64,000 bases of DNA, from positions 1 through 64,000 of the forward strand of contig CAUVYH020000010.1 in the NCBI GenBank assembly GCA_963556065.3, written 5' to 3'. Made by a program: the position numbers and the translations under genes. A model generated the notes under the pieces. That model made no database searches. It saw only the letters and a list, made by a program, of their open reading frames with translations, and was not told the origin of the DNA. This document shows, in pieces, positions 9,347-18,944 of the stretch. Numbering within the stretch: the first letter of the stretch is position 1; each line of letters begins with the position of its first letter. The stretch is from JBAXTE01 sp963556065 (GTDB lineage Bacteria > Bacteroidota > Bacteroidia > Bacteroidales > WCHB1-69).

Positions 9347-9862
9347 ATGAAGAGAACATTACAGATTAGTTGTTTTTTTATAATATTTATTCTAATATAT
9401 TCTTGTAACGGTAATCAAAGTCAGACTTCTTCAAAGGAAAATAACACTGCGGTTGTTACGGAAAAAGCCTCTGTTGATGCTCCTATTACTGCTTCGGTAG
9501 AGGGCAAAGTACAGCATATTACTACAAGTCAGTTTGTGAAGTTTGTGAATGATTTTAAAACTTCTTCCACCTTTTCGCTAAAGACGGAATTGCCTTGTGT
9601 TATCGATTTTTATGCAGATTGGTGCAGACCTTGTAAAATGATATCTCCGTTTTTAGATGAATTAGCCGAAGAGTACAAAGGAAAGGTAAATTTTTTGAAA
9701 GTTAATGTTGATGAAGAACCAGAAGTAGCGAGTTTTTATCAAATTCAGGCTATTCCGGCGATGATGTTTTGTCCTAAAAACGGAGATATAAAAATGGAAG
9801 TTGGCGGAGTCGATAAAGAAACTATAAATCAAAGAATTCAAAATTACATTGTAAAAAAATAG
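9347..9862 (+). CDS. Thioredoxin-fold lipoprotein
   Basis: 171 residues. A lipobox (FILIYSC, Cys about residue 20) predicts an outer-membrane or periplasm-facing lipoprotein. A low-complexity linker of about 45 residues follows, then a thioredoxin domain with FYADWCRPCKMISPFLDEL (CxxC active site), VNVDEEPEVASFYQIQAIPA (cis-Pro at the usual place) and a C-terminal helix. Probably an envelope thiol-disulfide oxidoreductase. It starts 36 bp after the barrel gene, so the two may be co-transcribed. Confidence 0.88.
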   Translation: MKRTLQISCFFIIFILIYSCNGNQSQTSSKENNTAVVTEKASVDAPITASVEGKVQHITTSQFVKFVNDFKTSSTFSLKTELPCVIDFYADWCRPCKMISPFLDELAEEYKGKVNFLKVNVDEEPEVASFYQIQAIPAMMFCPKNGDIKMEVGGVDKETINQRIQNYIVKK

Positions 9863-9930
9863 CATTTGTACTTTTTTCAGAGGGTTGGATTGGAGATTTG
9901 AAAATAAATCTTGTTTTGTGGTTGTAGGAG

Positions 9931-9960
9931 TTGGTATTGCCGAAAAAAAGTTTAAATTTG
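9931..9960 (+). promoter_or_regulatory. Promoter of the TPR/PorE-like operon
   Basis: TTG (9931-9933), a 19-bp spacer, and TAAATTTG (9953-9960) fit the -33/-7 Bacteroidota promoter, 27 bp before the ATG at 9988. Confidence 0.6.
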
Positions 9961-9987
9961 CATTAATTAATAAAAAATATAACAATC

Positions 9988-11115
9988 ATGGTGAAATTAG
10001 TTAAAGATCAAAGGCGGTTGACAAATTTGCCCACTTTTGTGAATAAACTCCAAACAAAAGCAATTGTCGTTGTTTTGTTGGCAGTTATGTTGGCAAATAC
10101 TACGGCAAAAGCTCAGGATAATGTGATTAAAATTAAAGCTGAAGAAACTCAAAAAGCAGAAAAATTGTATAATGAAGGAGTCGTGTTTTTTCAGAAACAA
10201 CAAATGAATGAGGCGATTCAGAAGTTTAACGAGGCAATTCAGGAAAAACCGACCATGGCAAAAGCTTATTTTAACAGAGGTGCGGCTAAAAAAGAGATTA
10301 AAGATGCGGCCGGAGCGATTGAGGATTTAACTAAATACATTGAACTTGATTCTACTAACGATGACATGGGATATTATTTGAGAGCTCAGGTTAAAATGCA
10401 ACAAAACAATGCAGATTCGGCAATAGTGGATTATACTAAAACCATAGAACGTAATCCCAAAAATTTTAAAGCGTATTATTACAGAGGCATGATTTACTTT
10501 GAAAAACAACAATACATCGAAGCGATTGCCGATTATGATAAAGCCATCGAAAACAAACCCGATTTTGCATACGCTTACAACGATAGAGCAGGGTGCAAAC
10601 GAGAACTCAAAGATTTGGACGGAGCTATGGCAGACTATGGTAGTGCAATTAAATATGATCCTAAAATGGCGTTTTTCTATAATAATAGAGGAAGTGTAAA
10701 ACGTAAAATCGGTGACTTGGAAGGAGCTATTGCTGACTATAATAAAGCCATCGAACTAAAAGAAGATTATTTTATTGCTTTCAATAACCGAGGAACGGCC
10801 AAGCATGATTTAAAAGATTACAAAGGAGCGATTGATGATTTTACAAGAGCAATAGAATTGAATTCGAAATATGCTTTTGCTTACAATAATCGCGGAAACT
10901 CAAAATACAAATTGAAACAATACACGGGAGCCATAGCCGATTACGACAGGGCTCTTGAGTTGGATCCGAAATACGGTTATGCTTATTTGAGCAGAGGAAA
11001 CTGTAAAGAGATGATTCGCGATGCTAAAGGTGCTTGTGCCGATTGGGATCAAGCCGCAAAAATGGGTATGGAAGCGGGGTCTGTTTATTCAAAAAAATGT
11101 AATGAGGATAACTAA
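9988..11115 (+). CDS. Secreted nine-TPR protein
   Basis: 375 residues. A basic N-terminus of about 24 residues precedes a hydrophobic signal segment (AIVVVLLAVMLANTTAKAQ). The rest is nine consecutive 34-residue tetratricopeptide repeats (for example AYNNRGNSKYKLKQY, AIADYDRALELDP) of the Sel1/TPR_1 type, forming a protein-protein interaction solenoid in the periplasm. It is followed after 11 bp by the PorE-like OmpA gene, which itself starts with TPR-like helices, so the two probably act in the same envelope complex. The specific partner is unknown. Confidence 0.85.
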   Translation: MVKLVKDQRRLTNLPTFVNKLQTKAIVVVLLAVMLANTTAKAQDNVIKIKAEETQKAEKLYNEGVVFFQKQQMNEAIQKFNEAIQEKPTMAKAYFNRGAAKKEIKDAAGAIEDLTKYIELDSTNDDMGYYLRAQVKMQQNNADSAIVDYTKTIERNPKNFKAYYYRGMIYFEKQQYIEAIADYDKAIENKPDFAYAYNDRAGCKRELKDLDGAMADYGSAIKYDPKMAFFYNNRGSVKRKIGDLEGAIADYNKAIELKEDYFIAFNNRGTAKHDLKDYKGAIDDFTRAIELNSKYAFAYNNRGNSKYKLKQYTGAIADYDRALELDPKYGYAYLSRGNCKEMIRDAKGACADWDQAAKMGMEAGSVYSKKCNEDN

Positions 11116-11126
11116 ATCTTAAAAAA

Positions 11127-13184
11127 ATGAAGAAAAATATCTATATATTATCATTGATTGTACTGTTATTCTCTGTACAATTTGCAATGGGTCAAGAAAA
11201 TAAAGAGTTTACCAAAGCTAATTTTCCGGATAAAAAGTCCGAATTAAAACAGGCAATTAAAGACATAGAAAATGCGGATGTTTTTTTCAATGATGAACAT
11301 CCACAATATGATAAGGCCTTTGAATTATATGATGATGCAAATGATTTTAATCCGGATAATGCTTCTTTAAATTATAAAATGGGAATTTGCACCATCAAGG
11401 GAAAGGGAAATAAAACTTCGGCTATCGGATATTTTGAGAAAGCGTATTTGCTAAAAAAAGATGTGGATCAGGATATCCTATTTTGGCTTGGAGCTGCGTA
11501 CCAGTTAGGGTCTCAATTTGATAAAGCAATTGAAAGCTATAAAAAGTATCAGACTACATTAACCGGTAAAATGTTGATCGAAAAAACTCCTCTTGCAACT
11601 AAAAGAATTGAAGAGTGCCAAAACGGCAAGCAATTGATGGAAAAAGAAGAGCGAGTCTTTATTGATAACTTGGGAAATACTGTTAATAGCCAACATGACG
11701 AGTATGGTCCTGTAATTACAGCCGATGAATCGATGTTGTTGTTTACTTCAAAACGCCCTTACACCGATATGCCAAAAATTGACGACAGTGAGTATTTTGA
11801 GGATATTTATCTGTCAACCAAAAAGAATAAAGTCTGGAAAGCTCCGGAACGATTGGGAAAACCATTAAACACGGAATATCACGATGCAGTAAAAGGACTG
11901 TCTAACGATGGCTCCCGTCTTATTGTGTATAAGGGCGACAATGGAGGTGATCTTTATGAGTCGAAAATGAGCGGGACCTCTTGGTCGAAGCCCGATCGTT
12001 ATCCGAAACAAATTAATTCCGATTACCACGAAGCATCGGGGTCATTCTCCTACGATGGAAAAACACTCTATTTTGTCTCCGATAGACCGGGTGGATTTGG
12101 AGGACATGACATTTATAAATCTACACGCAATGAAAAAGGCAAATGGAGCGAAGCGGAAAATCTAGGAAATGTTGTGAACTCTCCTTATGACGAAACGGCC
12201 GTGTTTATGCATCCTGATGGGAAAACGCTTTACTTTAGTTCTAAAGGCCATGCTACAATGGGGGGATATGATATTTTTAAATCTACTTTTGAAAACGGCA
12301 AATGGACCGAGCCTGTGAATATTGGGTATCCTATCAATACTCCCGATGACGATGTTTTCTTTGTAATTAGTGCTAGTGGAAAACATGGCTATTATTCTTC
12401 AATTAAAGAAGGAGGAAAGGGCGGTCAGGATTTATATATGATTACGTTCTTGGGGCCGGATAAAATATTCACATTCAATAATGAAGATAATTTGATCGCT
12501 GAAAAGACAGCTCCGATTTCTGAAAAAGTAGTGGCTCAAGCTGTGAAAATTGATGAAGCAAAACTTACATTGCTGAAAGGGATTATTATTGATGAAAAAA
12601 CACGCCAACCGGTATTAGCAACCATTGATCTAATTGATAACAAGACAAATCAAACCCTTGCCACCTTTGAATCAAATGCTTCTACAGGTCGCTATCTGGT
12701 TTCGTTACCTTCGGGTAAAAATTATGGTTTAGCTGTAAAAGCAACGGGCTATTTATTTCATTCGGAAAACTTTGATTTACCGGACACAGCTCAATATCAG
12801 GAAATTGAAAAGGAAATAGCGTTAAAGAAAATGGAAGTGGGAAGCAAAATTGTTTTACGCAACATTTTCTTCGATTTTAATAAATCTACTTTACGCCCGG
12901 AATCAAATGCAGAACTTCAAAACTTACTCACACTGATGACAGAAAATCCGAAATTAAAGATTGAAATTTCAGGACATACTGATAATATTGGTTCTGTCGC
13001 ATATAATCAAAAACTTTCTGAATCCCGAGCTCAGTCTGTAGTGAATTTCTTGCTCAGCAAGGGAATTGATAAGTCGCGATTGACTTTTGCCGGATATGGA
13101 TTCGATCAACCGATTGCGCCTAACGATACAGAAGAGGGGCGCCAGTTAAACCGTCGTACCGAATTTAAAGTGGTGAAAAATTAA
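11127..13184 (+). CDS. PorE-like OmpA family protein (TPR, beta-propeller, CarboxypepD_reg, OmpA)
   Basis: 685 residues with a signal peptide (…FAMGQ) and no lipobox. Domain order: helical TPR-like region about 30-170; WD40-like PD40 propeller about 180-440 with repeated ITADESMLLFTSKRP and FSYDGKTLYFVSDRPGGFGG blades; a carboxypeptidase-regulatory-like domain about 490-570 (LLKGIIIDEKTRQPVLATI); and an OmpA peptidoglycan-binding domain about 580-685 (FFDFNKSTLRPESNAEL, SGHTDNIGSVAYNQKLSESR, NRRTEF). This order matches PorE, which tethers the type IX secretion machinery to peptidoglycan, and related OmpA proteins of the phylum. Several paralogues usually exist per genome, so orthology to PorE is not certain. 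Confidence 0.88.
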   Translation: MKKNIYILSLIVLLFSVQFAMGQENKEFTKANFPDKKSELKQAIKDIENADVFFNDEHPQYDKAFELYDDANDFNPDNASLNYKMGICTIKGKGNKTSAIGYFEKAYLLKKDVDQDILFWLGAAYQLGSQFDKAIESYKKYQTTLTGKMLIEKTPLATKRIEECQNGKQLMEKEERVFIDNLGNTVNSQHDEYGPVITADESMLLFTSKRPYTDMPKIDDSEYFEDIYLSTKKNKVWKAPERLGKPLNTEYHDAVKGLSNDGSRLIVYKGDNGGDLYESKMSGTSWSKPDRYPKQINSDYHEASGSFSYDGKTLYFVSDRPGGFGGHDIYKSTRNEKGKWSEAENLGNVVNSPYDETAVFMHPDGKTLYFSSKGHATMGGYDIFKSTFENGKWTEPVNIGYPINTPDDDVFFVISASGKHGYYSSIKEGGKGGQDLYMITFLGPDKIFTFNNEDNLIAEKTAPISEKVVAQAVKIDEAKLTLLKGIIIDEKTRQPVLATIDLIDNKTNQTLATFESNASTGRYLVSLPSGKNYGLAVKATGYLFHSENFDLPDTAQYQEIEKEIALKKMEVGSKIVLRNIFFDFNKSTLRPESNAELQNLLTLMTENPKLKIEISGHTDNIGSVAYNQKLSESRAQSVVNFLLSKGIDKSRLTFAGYGFDQPIAPNDTEEGRQLNRRTEFKVVKN

Positions 13185-13206
13185 TTTCATGCACATAACA
13201 ATATGT

Positions 13207-13236
13207 AAAAAAAAGTCACAATTTGTGACTTTTTTT
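13207..13236. terminator. Rho-independent terminator after the PorE-like gene
   Basis: Inverted repeat AGTCACA/TGTGACT (13214-13220 and 13224-13230) flanked by A7 and T7, 23 bp after the stop codon. The symmetry allows function on both strands. Confidence 0.85.
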
Positions 13237-13473
13237 ATTACCCACTGAAGTCAAGTTCTACTTACTACAGTAATTTTTATTTAGAATTTACGCTGTGTTC
13301 TCTTTGTGGTGGGCGCAGTGTTCCTCGGGTTGAGGTAAAAATTCAGTACCTGCGTCTTTTGCGGTAATACTTTCCTTAATTTAGAAATAGCAAAGCATTC
13401 ATAAGAAAATACGTTCTATTGTAGAACTAATTCTTCATTGGTTACCCTTTGACAATATGTTTTTTATTATAAC
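13237..13473. other. Intergenic, no gene seen
   Basis: About 240 bp between two terminators. No coding frame of meaningful length, no promoter consensus of note and no repeat recognised. Confidence 0.6.
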
Positions 13474-13500
13474 AAAAAAAAGTCTGCCTAAGCAGACTTT
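13474..13500 (-). terminator. Terminator for the DUF4476 gene
   Basis: Stem AAGTCTGC/GCAGACTT (13480-13487, 13492-13499) followed, on the minus strand, by a run of eight T. It lies 25 bp beyond the stop codon of the minus-strand gene. Confidence 0.85.
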
Positions 13501-13525
13501 AATGTAAAAAAAATTATAAGGAAAG

Positions 13526-14257
13526 TTAGAAGCTATTGTTTCGAATAAAGCGGTTCAAATCGTCGGAGGTGGAAGAGAAGGTAAAGACATTGTTTACGAT
13601 AAAGTAGTTTTCCTTATCAATGGTACGGGGGTATGCAAACTTCGCAATTTCTAGCTTTGAACTGTCAAAAGAATATAATTTAGCCAATTCGAATACTTGT
13701 CTTGAAGTTACCCGGTTGTTAACCAAAGCGGTTTTTGCGATTTCTAGCTTTGAACTGTCGAAGGATCTGTTTTCAATGGTGTTTTTCAGCGCTCCAAATT
13801 CATAATCTCCCATCCCGTATTCAGAATAATCATCGTTTGAATATCCGGATCCAGTATATTTATCCGGAAAATTGTTGTGATGATTATTCCCATGGTGATT
13901 GTATTCATTGCCGCTATTGCGAATCGATGTTTCGTGGACGATTTTAAATCCGCCGTATTTTGAAATTACCGCATAAATCTTCTTGCTCTCGGGAATGTAC
14001 ACTTTGCCTGAAAAGATTAGCCGTTCGTGGTTGTTCCCTCGTCCATTCGATCTTTCGTATGCTGCAATATAGTGATATCCGTCGAGCAGGCTTGGAATGG
14101 AGTATGCAGATGCATGGTTATATACCGATCGATCGATGATTAACTTGAAGGATGCATTGTTGCTTAATCGAATATTTACATCGGAAGGCCGGGCGAAGAG
14201 CAAGCAGGATAAAGAGAGAAAAAAGGTGGTTGTGAATAATTTTCTGAGTGTTTCCAT
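13526..14257 (-). CDS. DUF4476 domain protein
   Basis: The start is taken at 14257 (METLRKLFTTTFF…LLFARP) because GGAGG lies 7 nt upstream; an in-frame ATG at 14272 would swallow that ribosome site. A signal peptide is followed by a beta-rich domain of about 100 residues, a His/Asn/Gly-rich linker (NHHGNNHHNNF), and a C-terminal DUF4476 domain of about 90 residues. DUF4476 here shows the typical internal repeat, FDSSKLEIAKTALVNN and FDSSKLEIAKFAYPRT, also visible at DNA level. An envelope protein of unknown function, conserved in Bacteroidota. Confidence 0.85.
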   Translation of the reverse strand: METLRKLFTTTFFLSLSCLLFARPSDVNIRLSNNASFKLIIDRSVYNHASAYSIPSLLDGYHYIAAYERSNGRGNNHERLIFSGKVYIPESKKIYAVISKYGGFKIVHETSIRNSGNEYNHHGNNHHNNFPDKYTGSGYSNDDYSEYGMGDYEFGALKNTIENRSFDSSKLEIAKTALVNNRVTSRQVFELAKLYSFDSSKLEIAKFAYPRTIDKENYFIVNNVFTFSSTSDDLNRFIRNNSF

Positions 14258-14343
14258 TGTCATGTCCTCCATTATTAAATTGATGTGGGATGAAAATTAC
14301 AACGATTATGCCAAATAGAACAAACGCAAAACAGGGGGCAAAG

Positions 14344-14380
14344 AAAAAGCAGGATTCAATTAGGGTTGATCCTGCTTTTT
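14344..14380. terminator. Hairpin terminator between DUF4476 and yfhO genes
   Basis: Arms AAAAAGCAGGAT (14344-14355) and ATCCTGCTTTTT (14369-14380) with a 13-nt loop, 20 bp after the yfhO stop on the minus strand. Confidence 0.85.
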
Positions 14381-14400
14381 AATTCAAGTTTGTAGGGAGC

Positions 14401-16854
14401 TTACTTCGCCGTTTTCTTCTTTAGATATTTCACTTTAATTACCCATCCGATGTATAGCAGAATGAGCAGTGCAACCAATATTGATCCCCATCTGGCTACC
14501 TTCATTGCGGTTAACCAAGGTTGCGGCGTAAATTTGAACTCGATTACATGCTTCCCTTGAGGAACAACCATTGCTCTTAAAATGTAGTTTGCTCTGAAAT
14601 GTTCTGCTTTTTTCCCGTCAATAGTAACATTCCAATATTTGGGATAGTATATTTCTGAAAATACGGCCAATTCGTTCTTTTGAGCAGTTACTTCATATTT
14701 TAGGAAATCGGGTTTGTATTCCACGAGTTTAATGGTCGAAGAAGTGTCTTTTCCCATTTTCCATGTAGTGGTCATCGGTGCAAATTCTTTGTTGATAATA
14801 GCTGTGGTAGCAGGTTCAAAAGTTCTCAATGCCGCCATTTCCGCATCTGCATTTTCCACTACTTTTAATGTGTCGATAAACCATGCATTTCCTAATGCGG
14901 CAACATTGCGTTGGATCTGAACATCTGTGCCTTCCTGTTGTGAAGGAGCAATAAAATATTTTACATTCAGCATATTTAGCACTTTTACGTTCATGTTTTT
15001 GCTGAATTGGGAATCAATGATTTCCTGATATCTTCTGAGCTTAGCTCCGTGATATCCGCCGATGGATTTGTGATAATAGGAGGTGCGAGAATCGTTAAAT
15101 GGATTGCCGGCAACATTGAATACTCGATAACTTAAATCAGGATCTTGTTTTATCGATTGGTCAATGTCCGTTTCAGGAATTGCATTCACTACGGAATGTT
15201 TCGATTTAAAATTGCTTCCGTTCAGATAGCGGGTATCTACCAGCCACAAATCAAGTACAATTGCAATGGCCAGCACCGAAAGCGTGATTCCTTTGGAAAT
15301 TTTGTTATTTATGTAGAGCCATATTGCTCCGAATGCAATCAAAATATATCCAATGGTGCGTAATGCATCCATTCTGAACATGCTTGCACGGTCGGAGATC
15401 AGGGCATCGATAAACCATTGGGGCATGCCTTGTTTAAGCATTTGGTCATCACCGCTAGCGGTATAGCTAAAAATTGATCCACCGAAAAGCAAGAAGAACA
15501 AAGATACTCCAGCTGTAGAGGCTAAGGCAATAATCATAGACTTTTGAAGCTTTACTTTCGGTATTGATTTTCCAATCACTTCTTTAAGCGCCATGATAGC
15601 CATTAGAGCCATTGCAAAGCACGTAATTGTAAGTGACATACTTACTGTTCGGAATTTATTATAACCGGGAAGGTAATTAAAAAACAAGTCATTTAGCAGA
15701 GTAAAGTTTTTGCCCCATGATAGAATAATTCCCAAAATAGCTACACTTAAAATCCACCACTTATTTCTACCCGGGATGATTAATAATCCCAAAATAAATA
15801 AAAAACAGATGATTGCACCAACATACACGGGGCCGGACGTAAAGGGTTGTTCTCCCCAGTAAGTGGGTGCTGATTTCACATATTGCATGGCTTGCTGTTC
15901 GGGAACACCATTGTTTTTAAATGCATTGTATAAATTGGAACTCTTGGAAAGTTCACTGTTGGAGCTTCCACCGTTGAAATTTGGGATGAGCAAGGTGAAG
16001 GTTTCCATTTTTCCATAGCTCCACATCCATGCGTAGTCTTTGTCTAGTCCACCGCTACTGGCTACTTGTGTTAACTCCGATTTACTTCGTGTGCTTTCTT
16101 TGCCATAATCGTAAGTGTAAAAAAGATCATAAATATTGGGAATAATAGCCAAAATTACAGCGATAGCAATTACACCTGATGATTTTAAGAAGTTTGATAT
16201 GGCTCTCTCTTTAATGCTGTAAATAAATTCTATTAGCACGAAAAGCCCTAAAGTGAGCATGATGTAATAAGTGATTTGTATGTGATTTTGGGCGATATTC
16301 ATACCAAGTCCTATGGCTGTAAGTAAACCGCCAAATAGATATTTGCCCCGGTACGTCTGGATAAACCCGGCAACAACGAGCGGCATGATTGCAATGGCAT
16401 ACGCTTTTGTGATATGTCCCGCCTCAATGATGATCATGTTGTACGAAACAAACGCAAACGCAAAGGCTCCGATAGCAGAAAGCACATGGCTAAAGCCCAT
16501 TGTTGACATTAGAATGTAAAAACATATCAGTGCCATTAGGATAATCGCGAATGTGAAGTATGGGAATGGCTGCTGGATGGTTTGGCCGATATAAAAGTAA
16601 ATATTGGGGGCTGTAGGCCCGAAAATTTGATAGGCAGGCATTCCTCCGAACATCGAATTGGTCCAATATGCATATTGGCCGGTGGCTTTATGGTAATCTT
16701 TTAATTCTTTCGACATGCCGTCTGCATTTACAACGTCACCTTGAATTAGATCCTTTCCTTCTAATAGGGGATAAAAATAAACTAGAGTTATCGTCATAAA
16801 TATTGCGATAACGGCTAAATGTAGGAGCGTGTTTTTGCCAAATATTTTCTTCAT
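14401..16854 (-). CDS. YfhO family integral membrane protein
   Basis: 817 residues. An N-terminal TM (LLHLAVIAIFMTITLVYFYP) is followed by an extracytoplasmic stretch with QGDVVNADGMSKELKDYHKA and YAYWTNSMFGGMPAYQ, then about ten further TM helices to residue 510. A large periplasmic domain (about 520-780) and a final TM (WGSILVALLILLYIGWVI) complete it. This is the YfhO (PF09586) layout, a GT-C-like fold associated with glycosylation of lipoteichoic acid or polymers in Firmicutes. In Bacteroidota the substrate is unknown; an envelope sugar transfer role is inferred only. The small DUF4834 gene lies 36 bp upstream. Confidence 0.88.
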   Translation of the reverse strand: MKKIFGKNTLLHLAVIAIFMTITLVYFYPLLEGKDLIQGDVVNADGMSKELKDYHKATGQYAYWTNSMFGGMPAYQIFGPTAPNIYFYIGQTIQQPFPYFTFAIILMALICFYILMSTMGFSHVLSAIGAFAFAFVSYNMIIIEAGHITKAYAIAIMPLVVAGFIQTYRGKYLFGGLLTAIGLGMNIAQNHIQITYYIMLTLGLFVLIEFIYSIKERAISNFLKSSGVIAIAVILAIIPNIYDLFYTYDYGKESTRSKSELTQVASSGGLDKDYAWMWSYGKMETFTLLIPNFNGGSSNSELSKSSNLYNAFKNNGVPEQQAMQYVKSAPTYWGEQPFTSGPVYVGAIICFLFILGLLIIPGRNKWWILSVAILGIILSWGKNFTLLNDLFFNYLPGYNKFRTVSMSLTITCFAMALMAIMALKEVIGKSIPKVKLQKSMIIALASTAGVSLFFLLFGGSIFSYTASGDDQMLKQGMPQWFIDALISDRASMFRMDALRTIGYILIAFGAIWLYINNKISKGITLSVLAIAIVLDLWLVDTRYLNGSNFKSKHSVVNAIPETDIDQSIKQDPDLSYRVFNVAGNPFNDSRTSYYHKSIGGYHGAKLRRYQEIIDSQFSKNMNVKVLNMLNVKYFIAPSQQEGTDVQIQRNVAALGNAWFIDTLKVVENADAEMAALRTFEPATTAIINKEFAPMTTTWKMGKDTSSTIKLVEYKPDFLKYEVTAQKNELAVFSEIYYPKYWNVTIDGKKAEHFRANYILRAMVVPQGKHVIEFKFTPQPWLTAMKVARWGSILVALLILLYIGWVIKVKYLKKKTAK

Positions 16855-16890
16855 TTGTTTAAAATTGGTTTGCGTACTCTTTGATAACTA

Positions 16891-17148
16891 TTATTTTTGA
16901 TCTTCTTTTATTTCTTCGAACTCGGTATATTCTATTAAATCTTCATCCTGATGTTTCCTTTGTGTGGCATGTTTGGCGTTGATTTTTTGCTCACCTTGAG
17001 TCGAACCTGTGTCCTGATATTGTTGCTGTTGCGATTCAAAGTTCCTTTTCACATTATTTAGGTATCGCTTTAATAAATAGGGGAACAAGTATTTGCCCGA
17101 TAGCCTGAGAAATATGTATAAAATTAAGATAACAATTAATATAGTCAT
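16891..17148 (-). CDS. DUF4834 small membrane protein
   Basis: 85 residues. One N-terminal TM (ILIVILILYIFLRLSGKYLF) followed by PYLLKRYLNNVKRNFE, then a Gln-rich and acidic tail (EYTEFEEIKEDQ). This matches the DUF4834 family of Bacteroidota. It is co-directional with yfhO (36 bp gap), so the two are probably one transcript. Function unknown. Confidence 0.8.
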   Translation of the reverse strand: MTILIVILILYIFLRLSGKYLFPYLLKRYLNNVKRNFESQQQQYQDTGSTQGEQKINAKHATQRKHQDEDLIEYTEFEEIKEDQK

Positions 17149-17212
17149 AAACGTAAAATATTTGGCTAAATTATAAAAAAAAAAGATATGCTGAACTAAC
17201 GAAAATTAAAAG

Positions 17213-17244
17213 AAGAAAGAGGGCGGTAAAAGGCCCTCTTTCTT
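17213..17244 (-). terminator. Terminator after the hsp20 pair
   Basis: Arms AAGAAAGAGGGC (17213-17224) and GCCCTCTTTCTT (17233-17244) with an 8-nt loop, 22 bp downstream of the small heat-shock gene stop on the minus strand. Confidence 0.85.
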
Positions 17245-17266
17245 TAAAATGGGAGTGTGTTAAAGT

Positions 17267-17698
17267 TTATAATATTTGAATTTCTCGGGCTGCCTTGTTT
17301 TGAACTTCGACTTTTTTAGCCAAGTCAAGATAAAGAATTCCATTTTCGTAGCGTGCGCTAATTTTGTCTCTATCTATGGTCTCAGGAAGTGTGAAACTCC
17401 TTGAAAACCGGCATGTCGAAAATTCTTTCATCGTATAGTTGTCGTTTGAGACCTCTTTTGATTTTTCTTCTTTTGATTTAATGGTCAAAAGATTGTCTTC
17501 GATATTGATCTCAATATCCTCTTTGTTAAAGCCTGGAGTTGCCAGTTCAATACGGTATTTGTCGTCAAGTTCTTGAATATTTGCCGATGGAATTCTACTG
17601 CGATTGGGAATTGTTCTGTTATTTTCCGAGTTGTATAAATTGAAAAACTCATCAAATAAATTTGTAAATGTGGGGTAACTTTCTCTTTTTGCTAACAT
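17267..17698 (-). CDS. Hsp20/alpha-crystallin small heat-shock protein
   Basis: 143 residues. The alpha-crystallin domain spans about 38-130, with YRIELATPGFNKEDIEINIE, FSRSFTLPETIDRDKISARY and the family signature ENGILYLDLAKK, then a short C-terminal extension. It binds unfolding proteins without ATP. It has an unusually strong Shine-Dalgarno sequence for this phylum (AGGAGG just upstream). The second Hsp20 gene lies 20 bp upstream in the same orientation, so the two form an operon. Confidence 0.93.
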   Translation of the reverse strand: MLAKRESYPTFTNLFDEFFNLYNSENNRTIPNRSRIPSANIQELDDKYRIELATPGFNKEDIEINIEDNLLTIKSKEEKSKEVSNDNYTMKEFSTCRFSRSFTLPETIDRDKISARYENGILYLDLAKKVEVQNKAAREIQIL

Positions 17699-17718
17699 GG
17701 TTCTGTCCTCCTGTTTTT

Positions 17719-18066
17719 TTATTGAATTGATATTTGTTTGAATTGATTTGTTTTTTCTTTTTTAGGAATTGATATTGAAATAATTCCGTTTTTTAAACTT
17801 GCTTCAATGTTTTCAGTGTCAAAATCTTCTGAGACTTCAAAACTCCGTTTAAATGTTATAGGGTTAAATTCGTTTAATAAAAAAGTGCTTGGTTCTCGAT
17901 TTTTATCTACTTTGCCACAGATGACTAAAGTTTTATTATCAAGTGTTAATGTTACTTGGTCTTTTTTAAGACCGGGTGTAGATAGCATTATTGTTGCTTT
18001 ATTGCTATTGATTGTAATATTTGCCTTTGCAAATGGTTGTTGGTATTTTCTCTCAAAAAGTATCAT
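17719..18066 (-). CDS. Second Hsp20 family protein, short
   Basis: 115 residues. It has a short N-terminal arm (12 or so residues) and then an alpha-crystallin domain with MLSTPGLKKDQVTLTLDN, FNPITFKRSFEVSEDFD and LKNGIISISIPKKE. It lacks the longer N-terminal region of its neighbour, so the pair may form hetero-oligomers with different substrate arms (inference). A Shine-Dalgarno-like TAGGAG lies upstream. It is first in the operon; an 878-bp intergenic region lies before it. Confidence 0.88.
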   Translation of the reverse strand: MILFERKYQQPFAKANITINSNKATIMLSTPGLKKDQVTLTLDNKTLVICGKVDKNREPSTFLLNEFNPITFKRSFEVSEDFDTENIEASLKNGIISISIPKKEKTNQFKQISIQ

Positions 18067-18944
18067 TATTTTAGTCTCCTATTTTTTTATTTTACAGCTG
18101 AAATATAATTCAAATTGCATGCCGTAACATGTAATGTTCATAAAAACAGTATGTTATCTGTTTTTTTTGTTTTATGTCATTATGTCATATAATCAAATAT
18201 TACTGTCATTATGACTTAATTTAGGCTCTTATGGCCTGCCTATAATAATGTGCTTTTTAGAAATCGTGTAAAACAATGAAAAATATGATTTTACAAAAAA
18301 CACACAAATATTACCCAAGTCAATAAATGTTTTCGGAAAGAAAATGGTTAAAATATAGATATTAAATATCAACTGCTTATTGGAGTGAAAATAAATAATT
18401 TTGCTTTGTTGATAATTATGGTTAAAATTTTGTTACATCTAAAGGCAACTATAATTTATTAATTTATGTCTTCATCTCTAGGAACAAAACAGGGGTTATT
18501 AATTTTATTAAATATTTCTATCATAACAAAGTATTAAAGTATTGTTGTTCTTAACTATTTTAAGAACAGTATTTTAATTTAGAACTTGGGATACTAATTT
18601 TAAAGGGGGAAAAAATGAGGTGTTTTAAAAATCTGAATGAACGATTGTATCTGTTTTTATCATACAATTGCTTTTTGGTAAATGGCTGTTTTATAGACGA
18701 GCTCTTTAAAATCAATTTACATTCACAATAACAAAACTAAATTACACATCAATTTATAAATTCAATGATGAATATTCGTCGTTGAATTAAGTTATTGTAC
18801 ATAATAATTAAAAATTGAAATAGTAGTTGATGAGTATGAAATTATCTAATGTACATTTCTCGTGGATAGTTTTTTAAAGAAAAATAAAACCACGATAAAT
18901 TTAATTATAGGGGGGGATTAGGTTCTTACTAATTTTAAAGTATT
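18067..18944. promoter_or_regulatory. 878-bp divergent intergenic region with TGTCATTATG(A/T)C repeats
   Basis: No coding frame is supported. Two copies of a 13-bp motif occur at 18175-18187 (TGTCATTATGTCA) and 18204-18216 (TGTCATTATGACT, which contains the perfect palindrome GTCATTATGAC). They are 29 bp apart, about 110-150 bp before the hsp20 operon start. They look like operator sites for that operon; the binding protein is unknown. The rest is AT-rich and serves as the leader of the 18945 gene, with a G7 run at 18910-18916. Confidence 0.45.
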
